Of a stretch of 64,000 nt of DNA, positions 43,004 to 52,800 are shown one piece after another (position 1 is the stretch's first letter; the number at the start of each line of letters is the position of its first letter). This DNA is from Candidatus Brevundimonas colombiensis. GTDB lineage: Bacteria > Pseudomonadota > Alphaproteobacteria > Caulobacterales > Caulobacteraceae. A program made the translations under genes and the position numbers. Where the stretch lies: contig CP119326.1 of the NCBI GenBank assembly GCA_029202665.1, positions 2,294,001 to 2,358,000 of the forward strand, given 5' to 3'. The notes beneath the pieces were generated by a model. It was not told where the DNA came from, searched no databases, and was given only the letters and a program-made list of their open reading frames with translations.

Positions 43004-43906
43004 ATGACGGCTGGACGGTGGATGCGCGGCGCGCTGGTGCTGGGGTTGTTCTCGCTGCTGGCGGCCTGTTCCAGCCTGGGCGGCGGGCGCGGTACGGGGG
43101 GCATCCCTGTCGTCAAGGACCCCGCGCCCATCGTGTCGGGCACGATGCGGCCCTATCAGGTGCGGGGACGATGGTACACGCCCAAGGAACAGCCGAACTA
43201 TGACGAGGTGGGGATGGCGTCCTGGTACGGAGACGCCTTCAACGGTCGGCCGACCTCGACCGGCGAGCGTTTCGACATGCACGCCCTGACGGCGGCGCAT
43301 AAGACCCTGCCGCTGCCTGGCCTGGTGGAGGTGACCAATCTGACGAACGGGCGGCGCATCGTGGCGCGGGTCAACGACCGGGGGCCGTTTGTGGATGGAC
43401 GGATCATCGATCTGTCGCGGGAGGCGGCGGATGAGCTGGATATGCGACGTGACGGCGTGGCGCGCGTGCGGGTGCGCTATCTGGGCCAGGCGCCGCGCCT
43501 GGGCGGCGGGACGGTGCTGAGGGCCGAGGCGACGCGGGCGGCCGAACCGCAGTCGGTGCAGATGGCGGCGGTCCAGCCGGCGCCGATCCAGACGACGCCA
43601 AGGCCCTATTATGCGCCGCAACCCGCCTATACGCCGCAACCGGCTTATGCGCCGACGCCGCAGGTCGCAACGGCGCCGGTCGTCCCGATCGGCGGGTCTT
43701 ATTGGGTGCAGGCAGGCGCGTTCCGCGATCCGGGCGCGGCGCGGCGAATCGCGGACCGGCTGGGCGCGCGGGCCAAGGTGGACGAGGCGGGCGGCGGATA
43801 CCGCGTTCTGGTCGGACCCTGGATCGATCAGGCGACGGCCGAGAGCGCGCGTCAGGCGGTCATGGCGCGCGGATATGCCGACGCCCTGTTGATATCCGGC
43901 GGCTAA
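43004..43906 (+). CDS. rlpA: RlpA-family septal-ring lytic transglycosylase lipoprotein
   Basis: A 300-residue envelope lipoprotein with lipobox LAAC. The double-psi beta-barrel domain contains GMASWYGDAFNGRPTSTGERFDMHALTAAHKTLPL and VNDRGPFVDGRIIDLSREAA, with the catalytic Asp in NDRGPF. A Pro/Gln/Tyr-rich linker leads to a C-terminal SPOR domain (YWVQAGAFRDPGAARRIADRL...YRVLVGPW) that binds denuded septal glycan. The ATG at 43004 has AAGG eight bases upstream; 42989 and 43022 are alternative starts. It sits just beyond the tRNA-Ser on the opposite strand. Confidence 0.9.
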   Translation: MTAGRWMRGALVLGLFSLLAACSSLGGGRGTGGIPVVKDPAPIVSGTMRPYQVRGRWYTPKEQPNYDEVGMASWYGDAFNGRPTSTGERFDMHALTAAHKTLPLPGLVEVTNLTNGRRIVARVNDRGPFVDGRIIDLSREAADELDMRRDGVARVRVRYLGQAPRLGGGTVLRAEATRAAEPQSVQMAAVQPAPIQTTPRPYYAPQPAYTPQPAYAPTPQVATAPVVPIGGSYWVQAGAFRDPGAARRIADRLGARAKVDEAGGGYRVLVGPWIDQATAESARQAVMARGYADALLISGG

Positions 43907-43944
43907 GGCTTGCCACCCGCGCTGCGGACGCCATTAGTGCGCCC

Positions 43945-44577
43945 GTGACCCGTGGACGTTTCATCACTTTCGAGGGCGGCGAGGGCGCCGGCAAGTCGAC
44001 CCAGGTCGGGCGGCTGGTCGAGCGGCTGAACCCTGTGCTCGGCGACCGGCAGGTGGTGCGCACGCGCGAACCGGGCGGGTCGAAGGGCGCCGAGGTGATC
44101 CGCAATCTGGTGGTAGCCAACGAGGCCGAGCCGTGGTCTGCCATGACCGAGACCCTGCTGATGTATGCGGCCAGGTCCGATCATCTGGAGCATACGGTGC
44201 GACCGGCCCTGGCGGCGGGCGACTGGGTGGTGTGCGATCGGTTCGCCGATTCCAGCCGCGCCTATCAGGGGGCGGGCGGCGGCGTGGCCCAGAGCTTCAT
44301 CGAACAGATCGATGCGGGCGTGGTCGGGACCGATCAGCCGGACCTGACCCTGGTGTTCGATCTGCCCGTCGAGGTCGGGCTGGAGCGGGCCTTCGGGCGC
44401 GGGCTGTTCGAGACGCGGTTCGAAACCAAGGGGCTGGCGTTTCATCAGCGGCTGCGGGAGGGGTTCCTGAAGATCGTCGAAGCCCATCCCGAACGGTGCG
44501 TGCTGATCGATGCGGTCGGATCGCTGGATGAGGTCGAAGACCGAGTCTGGCGGGCGGTTCAGGATCGGCTGTTGTGA
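43945..44577 (+). CDS. tmk: Thymidylate kinase
   Basis: A 210-residue dTMP kinase making dTDP for DNA synthesis. RGRFITFEGGEGAGKSTQV is the P-loop, VVRTREPGGSKGAEVIR the DRY-like substrate region, and VVCDRFADSSRAYQGAGGG the dTMP-binding segment. It uses GTG at 43945 as the first start that fits the family N-terminus. It overlaps holB by four bases (GTGA). tmk-holB-tatD-MBL hydrolase is a conserved alphaproteobacterial operon. Confidence 0.96.
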   Translation: MTRGRFITFEGGEGAGKSTQVGRLVERLNPVLGDRQVVRTREPGGSKGAEVIRNLVVANEAEPWSAMTETLLMYAARSDHLEHTVRPALAAGDWVVCDRFADSSRAYQGAGGGVAQSFIEQIDAGVVGTDQPDLTLVFDLPVEVGLERAFGRGLFETRFETKGLAFHQRLREGFLKIVEAHPERCVLIDAVGSLDEVEDRVWRAVQDRLL

Positions 44578-45563
44578 GCGAGGATCATCCGCGCGACCGG
44601 TTCGACCTGGTCCCCGATACGGCGGCCGAGGCCGCGTTTCTGGACGCCTGGGAGCGCGGACGGCTTCACCACGCCTGGCTGCTGTGCGGGGTTGAGGGCG
44701 TGGGAAAGGCGACCTTCGCCTATCGCGCGGCGCGACGGCTGCTGGGGGCGGCGGCGGATCCGGGGCGGGGGCCGTTGGGGGCACGGCGGGACGACCCGGT
44801 CAGCCGGCTGATATCGGCCCAGGCCCATCCCGATCTGCTGGTGCTGGAACGGCTGGTCGAGGGTGGCAAGATCAAGAAGTCGATCTCGGTCGATCAGTCG
44901 CGCGAGCTGCCCGAGTTTTTCTCCAAGAGCCCGTCGCAGGCCCAGCATCGGGTGGCGATCATCGACGCCGCCGACGACCTGAACATCAATGCTGCCAACG
45001 CCTTGCTGAAGGTTCTTGAGGAACCGCCTGAGCGGGGCGTTCTGTTCCTGGTGACCCATGCGCCGGGGCGGCTGCTGGCCACGATCCGCTCGCGCTGTCG
45101 GCGGTTGAGCTTTCCGATCTGGACGCCGGATCGGCTGGAGACCCTGGTGCGCAACCGGACGGGGGTGGAGCGCGAGGACGCGGAACATGCGGCGGCCATG
45201 GCGGGGGGATCGCCCGGCGCGGCCCTGGCGCTGGCGTCTGGGGCGACCTTCGAAATGGATCAACTGGCGCGGCGTTGGGTCGAGGGCGACATCGACCGCG
45301 CCGAGGCCCTGGCCGTCGCGGACAAGTTCCGGGGCGCCGAGGGGCAGGAACGGTTCGAGGTGTTGATGGATCGGCTGATTTCGGCGGTGAAGATGCGCGC
45401 GCTGGACGGCGGGTCGGGCGGCCATCGCTGGGCCGATCTGTGGGAGCGGCTGCAACCCCTGCCGGAGCGGACGGCGGGTCTGAACCTGGATCGTGGCGAC
45501 GTGCTGGCGGGCGCCCTGGCCGACATTCGGCGGGTTCAGGCGCAGCAGGAGCGGATGGGCTGA
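44574..45563 (+). CDS. holB: DNA polymerase III subunit delta'
   Basis: A 329-residue AAA+ clamp-loader subunit. LHHAWLLCGVEGVGKATFAYRAARRLL is a Walker A-like loop. ISVDQSRELPEFFSKSPSQAQHRVAIIDAADDLNINAANALLKVLEEPPERGVLFLVTHAPGRLLATIRSRCRRL spans the Walker B/sensor 1 region and the SRC motif typical of delta'. It starts with GTG on the tmk overlap, and its TGA overlaps the tatD ATG. Confidence 0.94.
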   Translation: MSEDHPRDRFDLVPDTAAEAAFLDAWERGRLHHAWLLCGVEGVGKATFAYRAARRLLGAAADPGRGPLGARRDDPVSRLISAQAHPDLLVLERLVEGGKIKKSISVDQSRELPEFFSKSPSQAQHRVAIIDAADDLNINAANALLKVLEEPPERGVLFLVTHAPGRLLATIRSRCRRLSFPIWTPDRLETLVRNRTGVEREDAEHAAAMAGGSPGAALALASGATFEMDQLARRWVEGDIDRAEALAVADKFRGAEGQERFEVLMDRLISAVKMRALDGGSGGHRWADLWERLQPLPERTAGLNLDRGDVLAGALADIRRVQAQQERMG

Positions 45564-46345
45564 TGCTGATCGACAGCCATGTGAACCTGCACGCCCCCCA
45601 GTTCGACGAAGACCGCGACGAGGTGATCGCGCGGGCGCGGGCGGCGGGGGTCGGCCTGATGGTCGAAATCTCGGACAGGCTGACGACCTTCGAGGCGACG
45701 CACGGGATCGCCATGGCTCATGACGACATCTGGTGCACGGTCGGGGTCCATCCGCACGAGGCGAAGGATGCGGCGGACCTGAAATCGGCGACGCTGGTCG
45801 AACTGGCGCAGCGACCAAAGGTGGTCGGGATCGGCGAATGCGGGCTGGATTTCCACTATGATCTCAGCCCGCGCGACGTTCAGGCGGCGGTGTTTCGCCA
45901 GCACGTCGCGGCGGCGCGGGAAACGGGCCTTCCGCTGGTGATCCACACGCGCGAGGCGGATCAGACGATGGTGGATATCCTGCGCGAGGAATACGCGGCC
46001 GGGCCGTTCAAGATGTTGATGCACTGCTACACAAGCGGGGCTGAACTGGCGAAAATCGCTGCGGAAATGGGAGCGTGGTTCTCGGTGTCGGGCATCGCCA
46101 CCTTCAAGGCGGCCGAGGATGTGCGGGCCGTCATCCGCGACATGCCGGGCGACCGGATCATCGTGGAGACCGACTGCCCCTATCTGGCGCCCATACCGCA
46201 CCGGGGGCGGCGCAACGAGCCGGCCTATGTCGGCCATGTGCTGGACAAGCTGGCCGAAATCCGGGGCTGGAGCGCCGATGAGGCGGACAGGCGCACGACC
46301 GAGGCCTTCTTCGGCCTTTTTGACCGGATACCGAGACCGGCATGA
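45563..46345 (+). CDS. tatD: TatD-family metal-dependent deoxyribonuclease
   Basis: A 260-residue TIM-barrel hydrolase with 3'-5' exonuclease-type relatives. MLIDSHVNLHAPQFDED is the N-terminus; the usual HxH metal pair reads H5-V-N7, so the second His is Asn. GIGECGLDFHYD, VIHTREAD, MHCYTSG and VETDCPYLAPIPHRG keep the other metal ligands. The gene overlaps holB as TGATG and the next gene as ATGA. The same N-terminal variant may be common in its lineage. Confidence 0.92.
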   Translation: MLIDSHVNLHAPQFDEDRDEVIARARAAGVGLMVEISDRLTTFEATHGIAMAHDDIWCTVGVHPHEAKDAADLKSATLVELAQRPKVVGIGECGLDFHYDLSPRDVQAAVFRQHVAAARETGLPLVIHTREADQTMVDILREEYAAGPFKMLMHCYTSGAELAKIAAEMGAWFSVSGIATFKAAEDVRAVIRDMPGDRIIVETDCPYLAPIPHRGRRNEPAYVGHVLDKLAEIRGWSADEADRRTTEAFFGLFDRIPRPA

Positions 46346-47136
46346 GTTTCGAGGTCGTCATTCTGGGCAGCGGGTCGTCGGGCGGAGTGCCGCGCGGCGA
46401 CGGCGACTGGGGCGTCTGTGATCCGGCCGAACCGAAGAACCGGCGCACGCGCTGTTCGATGCTGGCGCGCAAGGCTGGGCCGGACGGTGTGACCAACATC
46501 CTGATCGACACCTCGCCGGACCTGCGCGAACAGATGCTGTCGAGCGGGACCAGACACGTCGACGCCGTGCTCTACACCCATGACCACGCCGACCAGACCC
46601 ACGGGATCGACGATCTGCGGACCTTCGCCGCACGGGCGCGAACGCGGATTCCGGCCTGGATGGATGAGGCGACGCGGACGTCGCTGACGCATCGGTTCGA
46701 CTATATCTTCGAGACCAAGCTGGGCTATCCGCCGCTGCTGGACGCGCGGACCATTCCGCCGCACGGCGTGCAGTGGTCGGTCGAGGGGGCGGGCGGAACG
46801 ATTCCGGTCACGACCTTCGATCAGACGCACGGACCGATCCGCTCGGTCGGATACCGGCTGGGCGACATGGCCTATTCCAGCGATGTGTCGGACCTTGACG
46901 AGGCGGCTCTGAAAGCGGTGGCGGGCTGCCAGCTTTGGATCGTGGACGCCCTGCGTTATGCGCCCCATCCGACCCATGCCCATCTGGATCAGGCGCTGGA
47001 ATGGATCGCCGCCGCTCATGTAGAGCGGGCTGTGCTGACAAACCTGCATATCGACATGGATTACAAGGTGTTGTCGGCGCTTGTTCCGTCGAATGTCGAG
47101 GTCGGGTTCGATGGCTGGAGCGCGGTCGTCGGCTGA
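46342..47136 (+). CDS. Metallo-beta-lactamase-fold hydrolase (PhnP-like)
   Basis: A 264-residue MBL-fold protein. VVILGSGSSGGVPRGDGDWGVCDPAEPKNRRTRCS is the N-terminal signature of the PhnP/YcbX-like phosphodiesterase group. YTHDHADQTHGIDDLR is the HxHxDH zinc motif, and ITTFDQTHG-type plus YSSDVSD supply later ligands. It closes the tmk-holB-tatD operon. PhnP hydrolyses cyclic phosphates, but the role here is unproven. A family A repeat follows. Confidence 0.87.
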   Translation: MSFEVVILGSGSSGGVPRGDGDWGVCDPAEPKNRRTRCSMLARKAGPDGVTNILIDTSPDLREQMLSSGTRHVDAVLYTHDHADQTHGIDDLRTFAARARTRIPAWMDEATRTSLTHRFDYIFETKLGYPPLLDARTIPPHGVQWSVEGAGGTIPVTTFDQTHGPIRSVGYRLGDMAYSSDVSDLDEAALKAVAGCQLWIVDALRYAPHPTHAHLDQALEWIAAAHVERAVLTNLHIDMDYKVLSALVPSNVEVGFDGWSAVVG

Positions 47137-47153
47137 CGGTTTGTCTCTACAGC

Positions 47154-47259
47154 CGTCATCCTCGGGCTTGACTCGAGGATCGAATGATCCGCAGCCAGCG
47201 TATCTAGACAGGCACAGCGCGAGCGACGCCTGATCCTCGGGTCAAGCCCGAGGATGACG
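47154..47259. repeat. Intergenic inverted-repeat element, family A, copy 3
   Basis: Inverted arms of about 29 bp at 47154-47182 and 47232-47259 share the CGTCATCCTCGGGCTTGAC core with the other copies. The central about 50 bases are unrelated. It lies between convergent MBL hydrolase and recG and could form a terminating cruciform or hairpin. Confidence 0.85.
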
Positions 47260-47280
47260 GAAGGGGCGAGTAGGCCGGGT

Positions 47281-49380
47281 TCAGTCGCTTCCCGCCTTAT
47301 GGCCCTTCCAGTCGAACAACTCTTCCAGCACCTGAACCGCCTGGCCGCGTTCGGAGGTCAGGTCGGGGTCGCGATTCAGGATTAGGCGGGCGTCGTCGGC
47401 AGCGGCCAGCATCAGGATGCGATGGCGGATGGGGTCCGCGAAGCGGTAGGCGGGAAAGCCGCTCTGTTTCAGACCCAGCGGGTCGCCGCCGCCGCGCAGG
47501 CGGAAATCCTCTTCGGCGATGACGAAACCGTCTTCGGTGCGCCGCAGGGTCTCCAGACGTTCCTTGGCCGTCTCCCCGAGGGCCCCGTCCTGGCCGCCAT
47601 AAAGCAGGATGCAGGAACTGGCCTTCGATCCGCGACCGACGCGGCCCCGGAGCTGGTGAAGCTGGGCCAGGCCGAAACGGTCGGCGTGTTCGATGACCAT
47701 GATCGAGGCGTCGGGCACATCGACGCCGACTTCCACAACCGTGGTGGCGACCAGAACGGGGATGCGGCCGTCGGCGAAGTCGGCCATGACGGCTTCGCGC
47801 TCGGCGCCGGGCATCTGGCCGTGGGCCAGGCCGACCTCGACGCCCAGCAGGCGGCGCAGATCGTTGGCGCGGTCGACGGCGGCGGCCAGGTCGATGGCTT
47901 CGGATTCGGCGACCAGGGGGCAGATCCAATAGGCCTGGGCGCCGCCGTCGATGGCGGTCTTCAGCCGGGCGGCCACCTCGCCGATGCGGGCCAGCGGCAG
48001 GACAGCGGTCGTGACCGGCGTGCGGCCGGGCGGCTTTTCCATCAGGCGACTGACCTCCAGCTCGCCGTACTGCGTCAGCTCCAGCGTGCGGGGAATGGGG
48101 GTGGCCGACATGGTCAGCAGGTGGACGGCGCCCAGGCGAGGGTCGCCCTTGGCCTGAAGTCGCTGGCGCTCATTGACGCCGAAGCGGTGCTGTTCGTCGA
48201 TGACCGCCAGGGCCAGCCGGTCGAAGCGGACGGCGTCCTGGAATAGGGCGTGGGTGCCGATGGCGACCTGGGTCTGACCCGAAGAGAGTGCGGCCAGTTT
48301 CTCGCGCCGCTGGCCGTTGGTGTCGCGGCCGGTCAGAAGCACCGACGTCACGCCGGCGATCTCCAGCAACGGGCCAAGCTTTTCATAATGCTGGCGCGCC
48401 AGGATTTCGGTCGGGGCCATCAGGGCGGACTGGAAACCGCTGGCGGCGGCGTCGGCCAGGGCCATGGCGGCGACAGCGGTCTTGCCCGAGCCGACGTCGC
48501 CCTGAAGCAGGCGGCCCATCTGTTTGCCGCCGGCCAGATCGCGACGGATTTCCGCGATGGCCTGGGCTTGGGCGTTGGTCAGTTGGAAGGGCAATGCCTC
48601 AAGCAGATGGTCGGACGCCGCGCCGGGCGCGATGACGGGCGCGGGCTTGATCTCACGCGCGCGGCGACGGCGGGCCAGGGCCAGTTGATGGGCCAGGAAC
48701 TCGTCATAGGCCAAACGCTGACGGGCGGGGGCATCCGGCGACAGATCCGGTTCGCCGACGGGGGCGTGAAGCGAATCCAGCGCGGCGCGCCAGGACAGCC
48801 AGCCCTGTTTCTTCAGCCAGGCGGCGTCCTGCCATTCGGCCAGATCGGGGGCGGCGGGCAGGGCGGCCTGGACCAGTTTTCGCAACTGGCGCGAGGTCAG
48901 GCCCTGCGTCGCCGGATAGACGGGCTCGGAGGCGGGGATATCGGCCGCCTTATCCGCTGTGACGATGTCCGGATGGACGATCTGGACCTCGCCGTTGAAC
49001 CGTTCGACCTTGCCCGAGACCAGCCGCGTTTCGCCGCGCGGCAACAGACGGTCGATATGCTGGGCCGAGCCGCCGAACCAGACCAGATGGACGAAACCGG
49101 TGGGGTCCGTCGCCCGCACTTTCAGCGGGGCGCCGGGGCGGCTGGGCACAAACAGCCGGTCGATGGCGACTTCGAATACGCCGACCTCGCCGTCCACGGC
49201 GTTTGCGGCCTGCATCGGTCGGCGGACGATGACGCCCGATGGCGACAGGAAGACCAGATCGCGCACCAGCGGACCGGCGACCTTCTGCACCAGGGGCAGG
49301 GCGCGCGGGCCCACGCCCTTCAGGGTCGAAACCTCAGCGAACAGGGGAAAGAGACTCGGCGGGCGCATCGCCGTGAACAT
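47281..49380 (-). CDS. recG: ATP-dependent DNA helicase RecG
   Basis: A 699-residue superfamily 2 helicase that reverses stalled forks and branch-migrates Holliday junctions. The N-terminal wedge/OB domain (about 60-170) contains KVRATDPTGFVHLVWFG. The helicase core has LLQGDVGSGKTAVAAMA (Walker A), VIDEQHRFGVNERQRL (DEQH box), MSATPIPRTLEL, and GRVGRGSKASSCILLY (motif VI). The C-terminal TRG-type region is present (RLRGGGDPLGLKQSGFP). It is divergent from sdhE. Confidence 0.97.
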   Translation of the reverse strand: MFTAMRPPSLFPLFAEVSTLKGVGPRALPLVQKVAGPLVRDLVFLSPSGVIVRRPMQAANAVDGEVGVFEVAIDRLFVPSRPGAPLKVRATDPTGFVHLVWFGGSAQHIDRLLPRGETRLVSGKVERFNGEVQIVHPDIVTADKAADIPASEPVYPATQGLTSRQLRKLVQAALPAAPDLAEWQDAAWLKKQGWLSWRAALDSLHAPVGEPDLSPDAPARQRLAYDEFLAHQLALARRRRAREIKPAPVIAPGAASDHLLEALPFQLTNAQAQAIAEIRRDLAGGKQMGRLLQGDVGSGKTAVAAMALADAAASGFQSALMAPTEILARQHYEKLGPLLEIAGVTSVLLTGRDTNGQRREKLAALSSGQTQVAIGTHALFQDAVRFDRLALAVIDEQHRFGVNERQRLQAKGDPRLGAVHLLTMSATPIPRTLELTQYGELEVSRLMEKPPGRTPVTTAVLPLARIGEVAARLKTAIDGGAQAYWICPLVAESEAIDLAAAVDRANDLRRLLGVEVGLAHGQMPGAEREAVMADFADGRIPVLVATTVVEVGVDVPDASIMVIEHADRFGLAQLHQLRGRVGRGSKASSCILLYGGQDGALGETAKERLETLRRTEDGFVIAEEDFRLRGGGDPLGLKQSGFPAYRFADPIRHRILMLAAADDARLILNRDPDLTSERGQAVQVLEELFDWKGHKAGSD

Positions 49381-49514
49381 AGCGTGACCATGACGGGTGG
49401 CGAAACAGGGCGAGGAACGCTATCTGCGCTTCTTCCATTTCGGGTGCGTTATCGCTCGCCGCGCGGCGGATCGCTGCTTGAGCGCACCGGCATATTCAAC
49501 GGGCAAGGATTCTT

Positions 49515-49841
49515 GTGGCCGAAATCGACGCACGCCCCGAAGGCGAAATGACCCCGGAACGCCGCCAGCGGCTGGGCCGGATCCAGTTCCGCTCATGGCG
49601 GCGCGGCTTCCGCGAAGCCGATATGGTGCTTGGGCCGTTCTCGGACCAGGTGGCGCCGACCCTCAGCGACGCGGAGTTGGACGAGTATGAGCGGCTGATC
49701 GCAGAGGAGGACCAGTGGCTCTATGGCTGGATCATCGAACGTGATCCAACGCCGCCGGAGTTCGAAACCCCGGTGATGGCCAAGGTCCGCGCCTTCATGC
49801 GCGCCCATGTCTCTGCCGAAGTCAGCAAGGGCATCGGTTGA
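49515..49841 (+). CDS. sdhE: FAD assembly factor SdhE (DUF339)
   Basis: A 108-residue member of the SdhE/Sdh5 family that promotes covalent flavinylation of succinate dehydrogenase. IQFRSWRRGFREADMVLGPFSDQ is the conserved RG-x-x-E-x-D block, followed by LSDAELDEYERLIAEEDQWLYGWII. The start is GTG at 49515. Its TGA overlaps the mfd ATG. recG, sdhE and mfd are a common alphaproteobacterial neighbourhood. Confidence 0.93.
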   Translation: MAEIDARPEGEMTPERRQRLGRIQFRSWRRGFREADMVLGPFSDQVAPTLSDAELDEYERLIAEEDQWLYGWIIERDPTPPEFETPVMAKVRAFMRAHVSAEVSKGIG

Positions 49842-52800
49842 TGGATCAGCAGGTGATGCGGACCGACGCCGACCTGGGCGGCGCGCCTGAGGGCCTGGAC
49901 GCCCTGATCACGGCCGGGCGGTTGACGGCGGCGGGCGGCGTCGGCCTGTTCGTCGCGCGGGATTATCAGCGGTTCGGCGCCTTTGTTCAGGCGTTTCAGT
50001 TCTTCTCTCAAGATATTGAAGTGCTGGAATATCCGGCGTGGGACTGCCTGCCCTATGACCGGCTGAGCCCGACGGCGGGCATCGCGGCGCAGCGGATGGC
50101 GACCCTGACGCGACTGGCTCAGCGCAAGTCGGGCGACGCCCCCGTGCTGGTCGTCACGACGATTTCGGCGGCCATGCAGCGGACGCCGCCTAAGGCCGTG
50201 ACGATGCAGGCCGGGTTCGACACCAAGGTCGGACGCGACCTGGATATCCAGGCGCTGGAGCGGTATTTCGCCGCCAACGGCTATGTCCGCGCCTCCACCG
50301 TTTCGGAACGCGGAGAGTTTGCGGTGCGCGGCGGGGTGGTGGATGTCTATCCGCCGGGCTTCGCCGAGCCGGTCCGGCTGGACATGTTCGGCTCCGAGCT
50401 GGAATCGATCCGCACCTTCGATCCCGAAACCCAGCGGTCGACGGGCCAGATGAAGGCTGTTTCGCTGGCGCCGGTGTCGGAGGCCCTGTTGGACGCCGAG
50501 GCCATCTCGCGGTTCCGCACCGGCTATCTGAACCTGTTCGGCGCGCCGGGCGATGACCCGCTATATGCAACGATCAGCGAGGGTGCGCGGCGTCAGGGGA
50601 TGGAGCAGTGGCTGCCGCTGTTTTACGAGACGCTGGACACCCTGTTCGACTATCTGCCGGATCAGGCGCAGGTCTTTCTGGACAATCAGGTCGAGACGGC
50701 GCGCGGCGAGCGGTGGGACCTGATCGCCGACGCCTATGAGGCGCGGGCCGAGGCGGCGAAGGCCAAGGGCGGCGCGGTGGCCAATCGGGCCTTGCCGCCG
50801 AAACAGCTCTATATGGACGCGGGCGACTGGAACCAGGCGCTGGCGGGCCGCGCCGTGCGGCGGTTCACGCCGTTCTCCAACGGTGGAGAGGACGCCGGCG
50901 GGCGGTTGGGCCGGACCTTTGCGGCCGAGCGGGCGCAGGACAGCGTCAACCTGTTCCAGGCGGTGGCCGATCACGCCCAGGCGTTGAAGGCGGACGGGCG
51001 GCGCGTGCTGTTCGCCAGCTGGACCGAAGGCTCGTCCGAGCGGCTGGCGACCATGCTGTCCGATCACGGTCTGGATCACATCGTCGCCGTGCGCGACTGG
51101 AACGACGTCCAGAACGCGCCAAAGGACCTGTATCTGCGCGGAGTCCTGCCGGTCGAGCACGGCTTCGTCACCGACGACGTCGCGGTGATCTCCGAGACCG
51201 ACATCCTGGGCGACCGGCTGGCGCGGCCGCGCAAGAAACGCCGCGCCTCGAACTTCCTGGCCGAGGCTTCGGCCCTGACGACTGGCGACCTGGTGGTCCA
51301 CCTGGATCACGGCATCGGTAGGTACGAGGGGTTGAAGACGCTGGATATCCAGCAGGCGCCCCACGACTGTCTGGAGTTGATGTACGCCGGGGAGAGTAAA
51401 CTGTATCTGCCGGTCGAGAACATCGATCTTCTGACCCGCTATGGCTCCGATTCCGAAGGGGCGCAGCTGGATCGGCTGGGCGGGGCGGGCTGGCAGGCGC
51501 GCAAGGCCAAGGCCAAGGAGCGGCTGCGCGCCATGGCCGAGGGGCTGATCGCCCTGGCCGCCAAACGGGCGCTGCGCGAGACGGAGGCCGTCACCCCGCC
51601 GCCGGGCCTGTTCGCCGAATTCTGCGCGCGCTTCCCGTATGAGGAAACCGATGACCAGCTGAACGCCATCGGCGACGTGCTGGAGGACCTGGGCAAGGGC
51701 GTGCCGATGGACCGCCTGATCTGCGGCGATGTCGGGTTCGGCAAGACCGAGGTGGCGCTGCGGGCGGCCTTCGTCGTGGCTATGACGGGGCAACAGGTGG
51801 CCATCGTGGCCCCGACGACCCTGTTGGCGCGTCAGCACTACAAGACCTTCACCGAACGGTTCGCTGGCTGGCCGGTCAAGGTGCGGCAACTGTCGCGGAT
51901 GGTGACGGGCAAGGAGGCGACGGAGACGCGCGCGGGCCTGAAGGACGGCTCGGTCGAGATCGTGGTCGGCACCCATGCGGTTCTGGCCGAACAGGTCGGC
52001 TTCCGCGATCTGGGCCTGGTGATCGTGGACGAGGAGCAGCATTTCGGCGTCAAGCACAAGGAGAAGCTGAAGACGCTGCGCGCCGACGTGCATCTGCTGA
52101 CCCTGACCGCCACGCCGATCCCGCGCACGCTGCAGATGGCCCTGACCGGTATTCGCGAAATGTCGATCATCGCCACGCCGCCGGTCGATCGTCTGGCGGT
52201 GCGGACCTATGTGACGCCGTGGGACCCGGTGCTGGTGCGCGAGGCCCTGCTGCGCGAGAAATATCGCGGGGGTCAGGCCTATTATGTCGCGCCGCGCCTG
52301 AAGGACCTGCCGGACATCGAGAAGTTCCTGCGCGAGCAGGTCCCGGAGGTGAAGTTCGTCGTCGGCCACGGCCAGATGAGCGCGACCCAGCTGGAGGAGG
52401 TGATGAGCGCCTTCTACGACGGGGAATACGATGTGCTGGTCTCGACCACCATCGTCGAGAGCGGGCTGGATATTCCGACGGCCAATACGCTGGTCGTCCA
52501 CCGCGCCGACATGTTCGGCCTGGCGCAACTGTATCAGATCCGGGGCCGGGTCGGGCGGTCCAAGGCGCGGGCCTTCGCCTATCTGACCACCGATCCGATC
52601 AAGCCGATGACCCTGTCGGCCGAACGGCGGTTGCAGGTGCTGCAGTCGCTCGACAATCTGGGGGCGGGTTTCCAACTGGCCAGCCACGACCTGGACCAGC
52701 GGGGCGGCGGCAATCTGCTGGGCGACGAACAGTCGGGCCACATCCGCGAGGTCGGCGTCGAACTGTATCAGCAGATGCTGGAGGATGCGGTCGCCGAGCT

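Noticed and set aside
50561..52741. Long open frame antisense to mfd (and similar ones over secF, mreB and the fused spermidine-synthase gene)
   Set aside because: They are the codon-bias shadow of GC-rich genes: low-complexity His/Gln/Arg-rich products with no motifs, fully inside better-supported genes.
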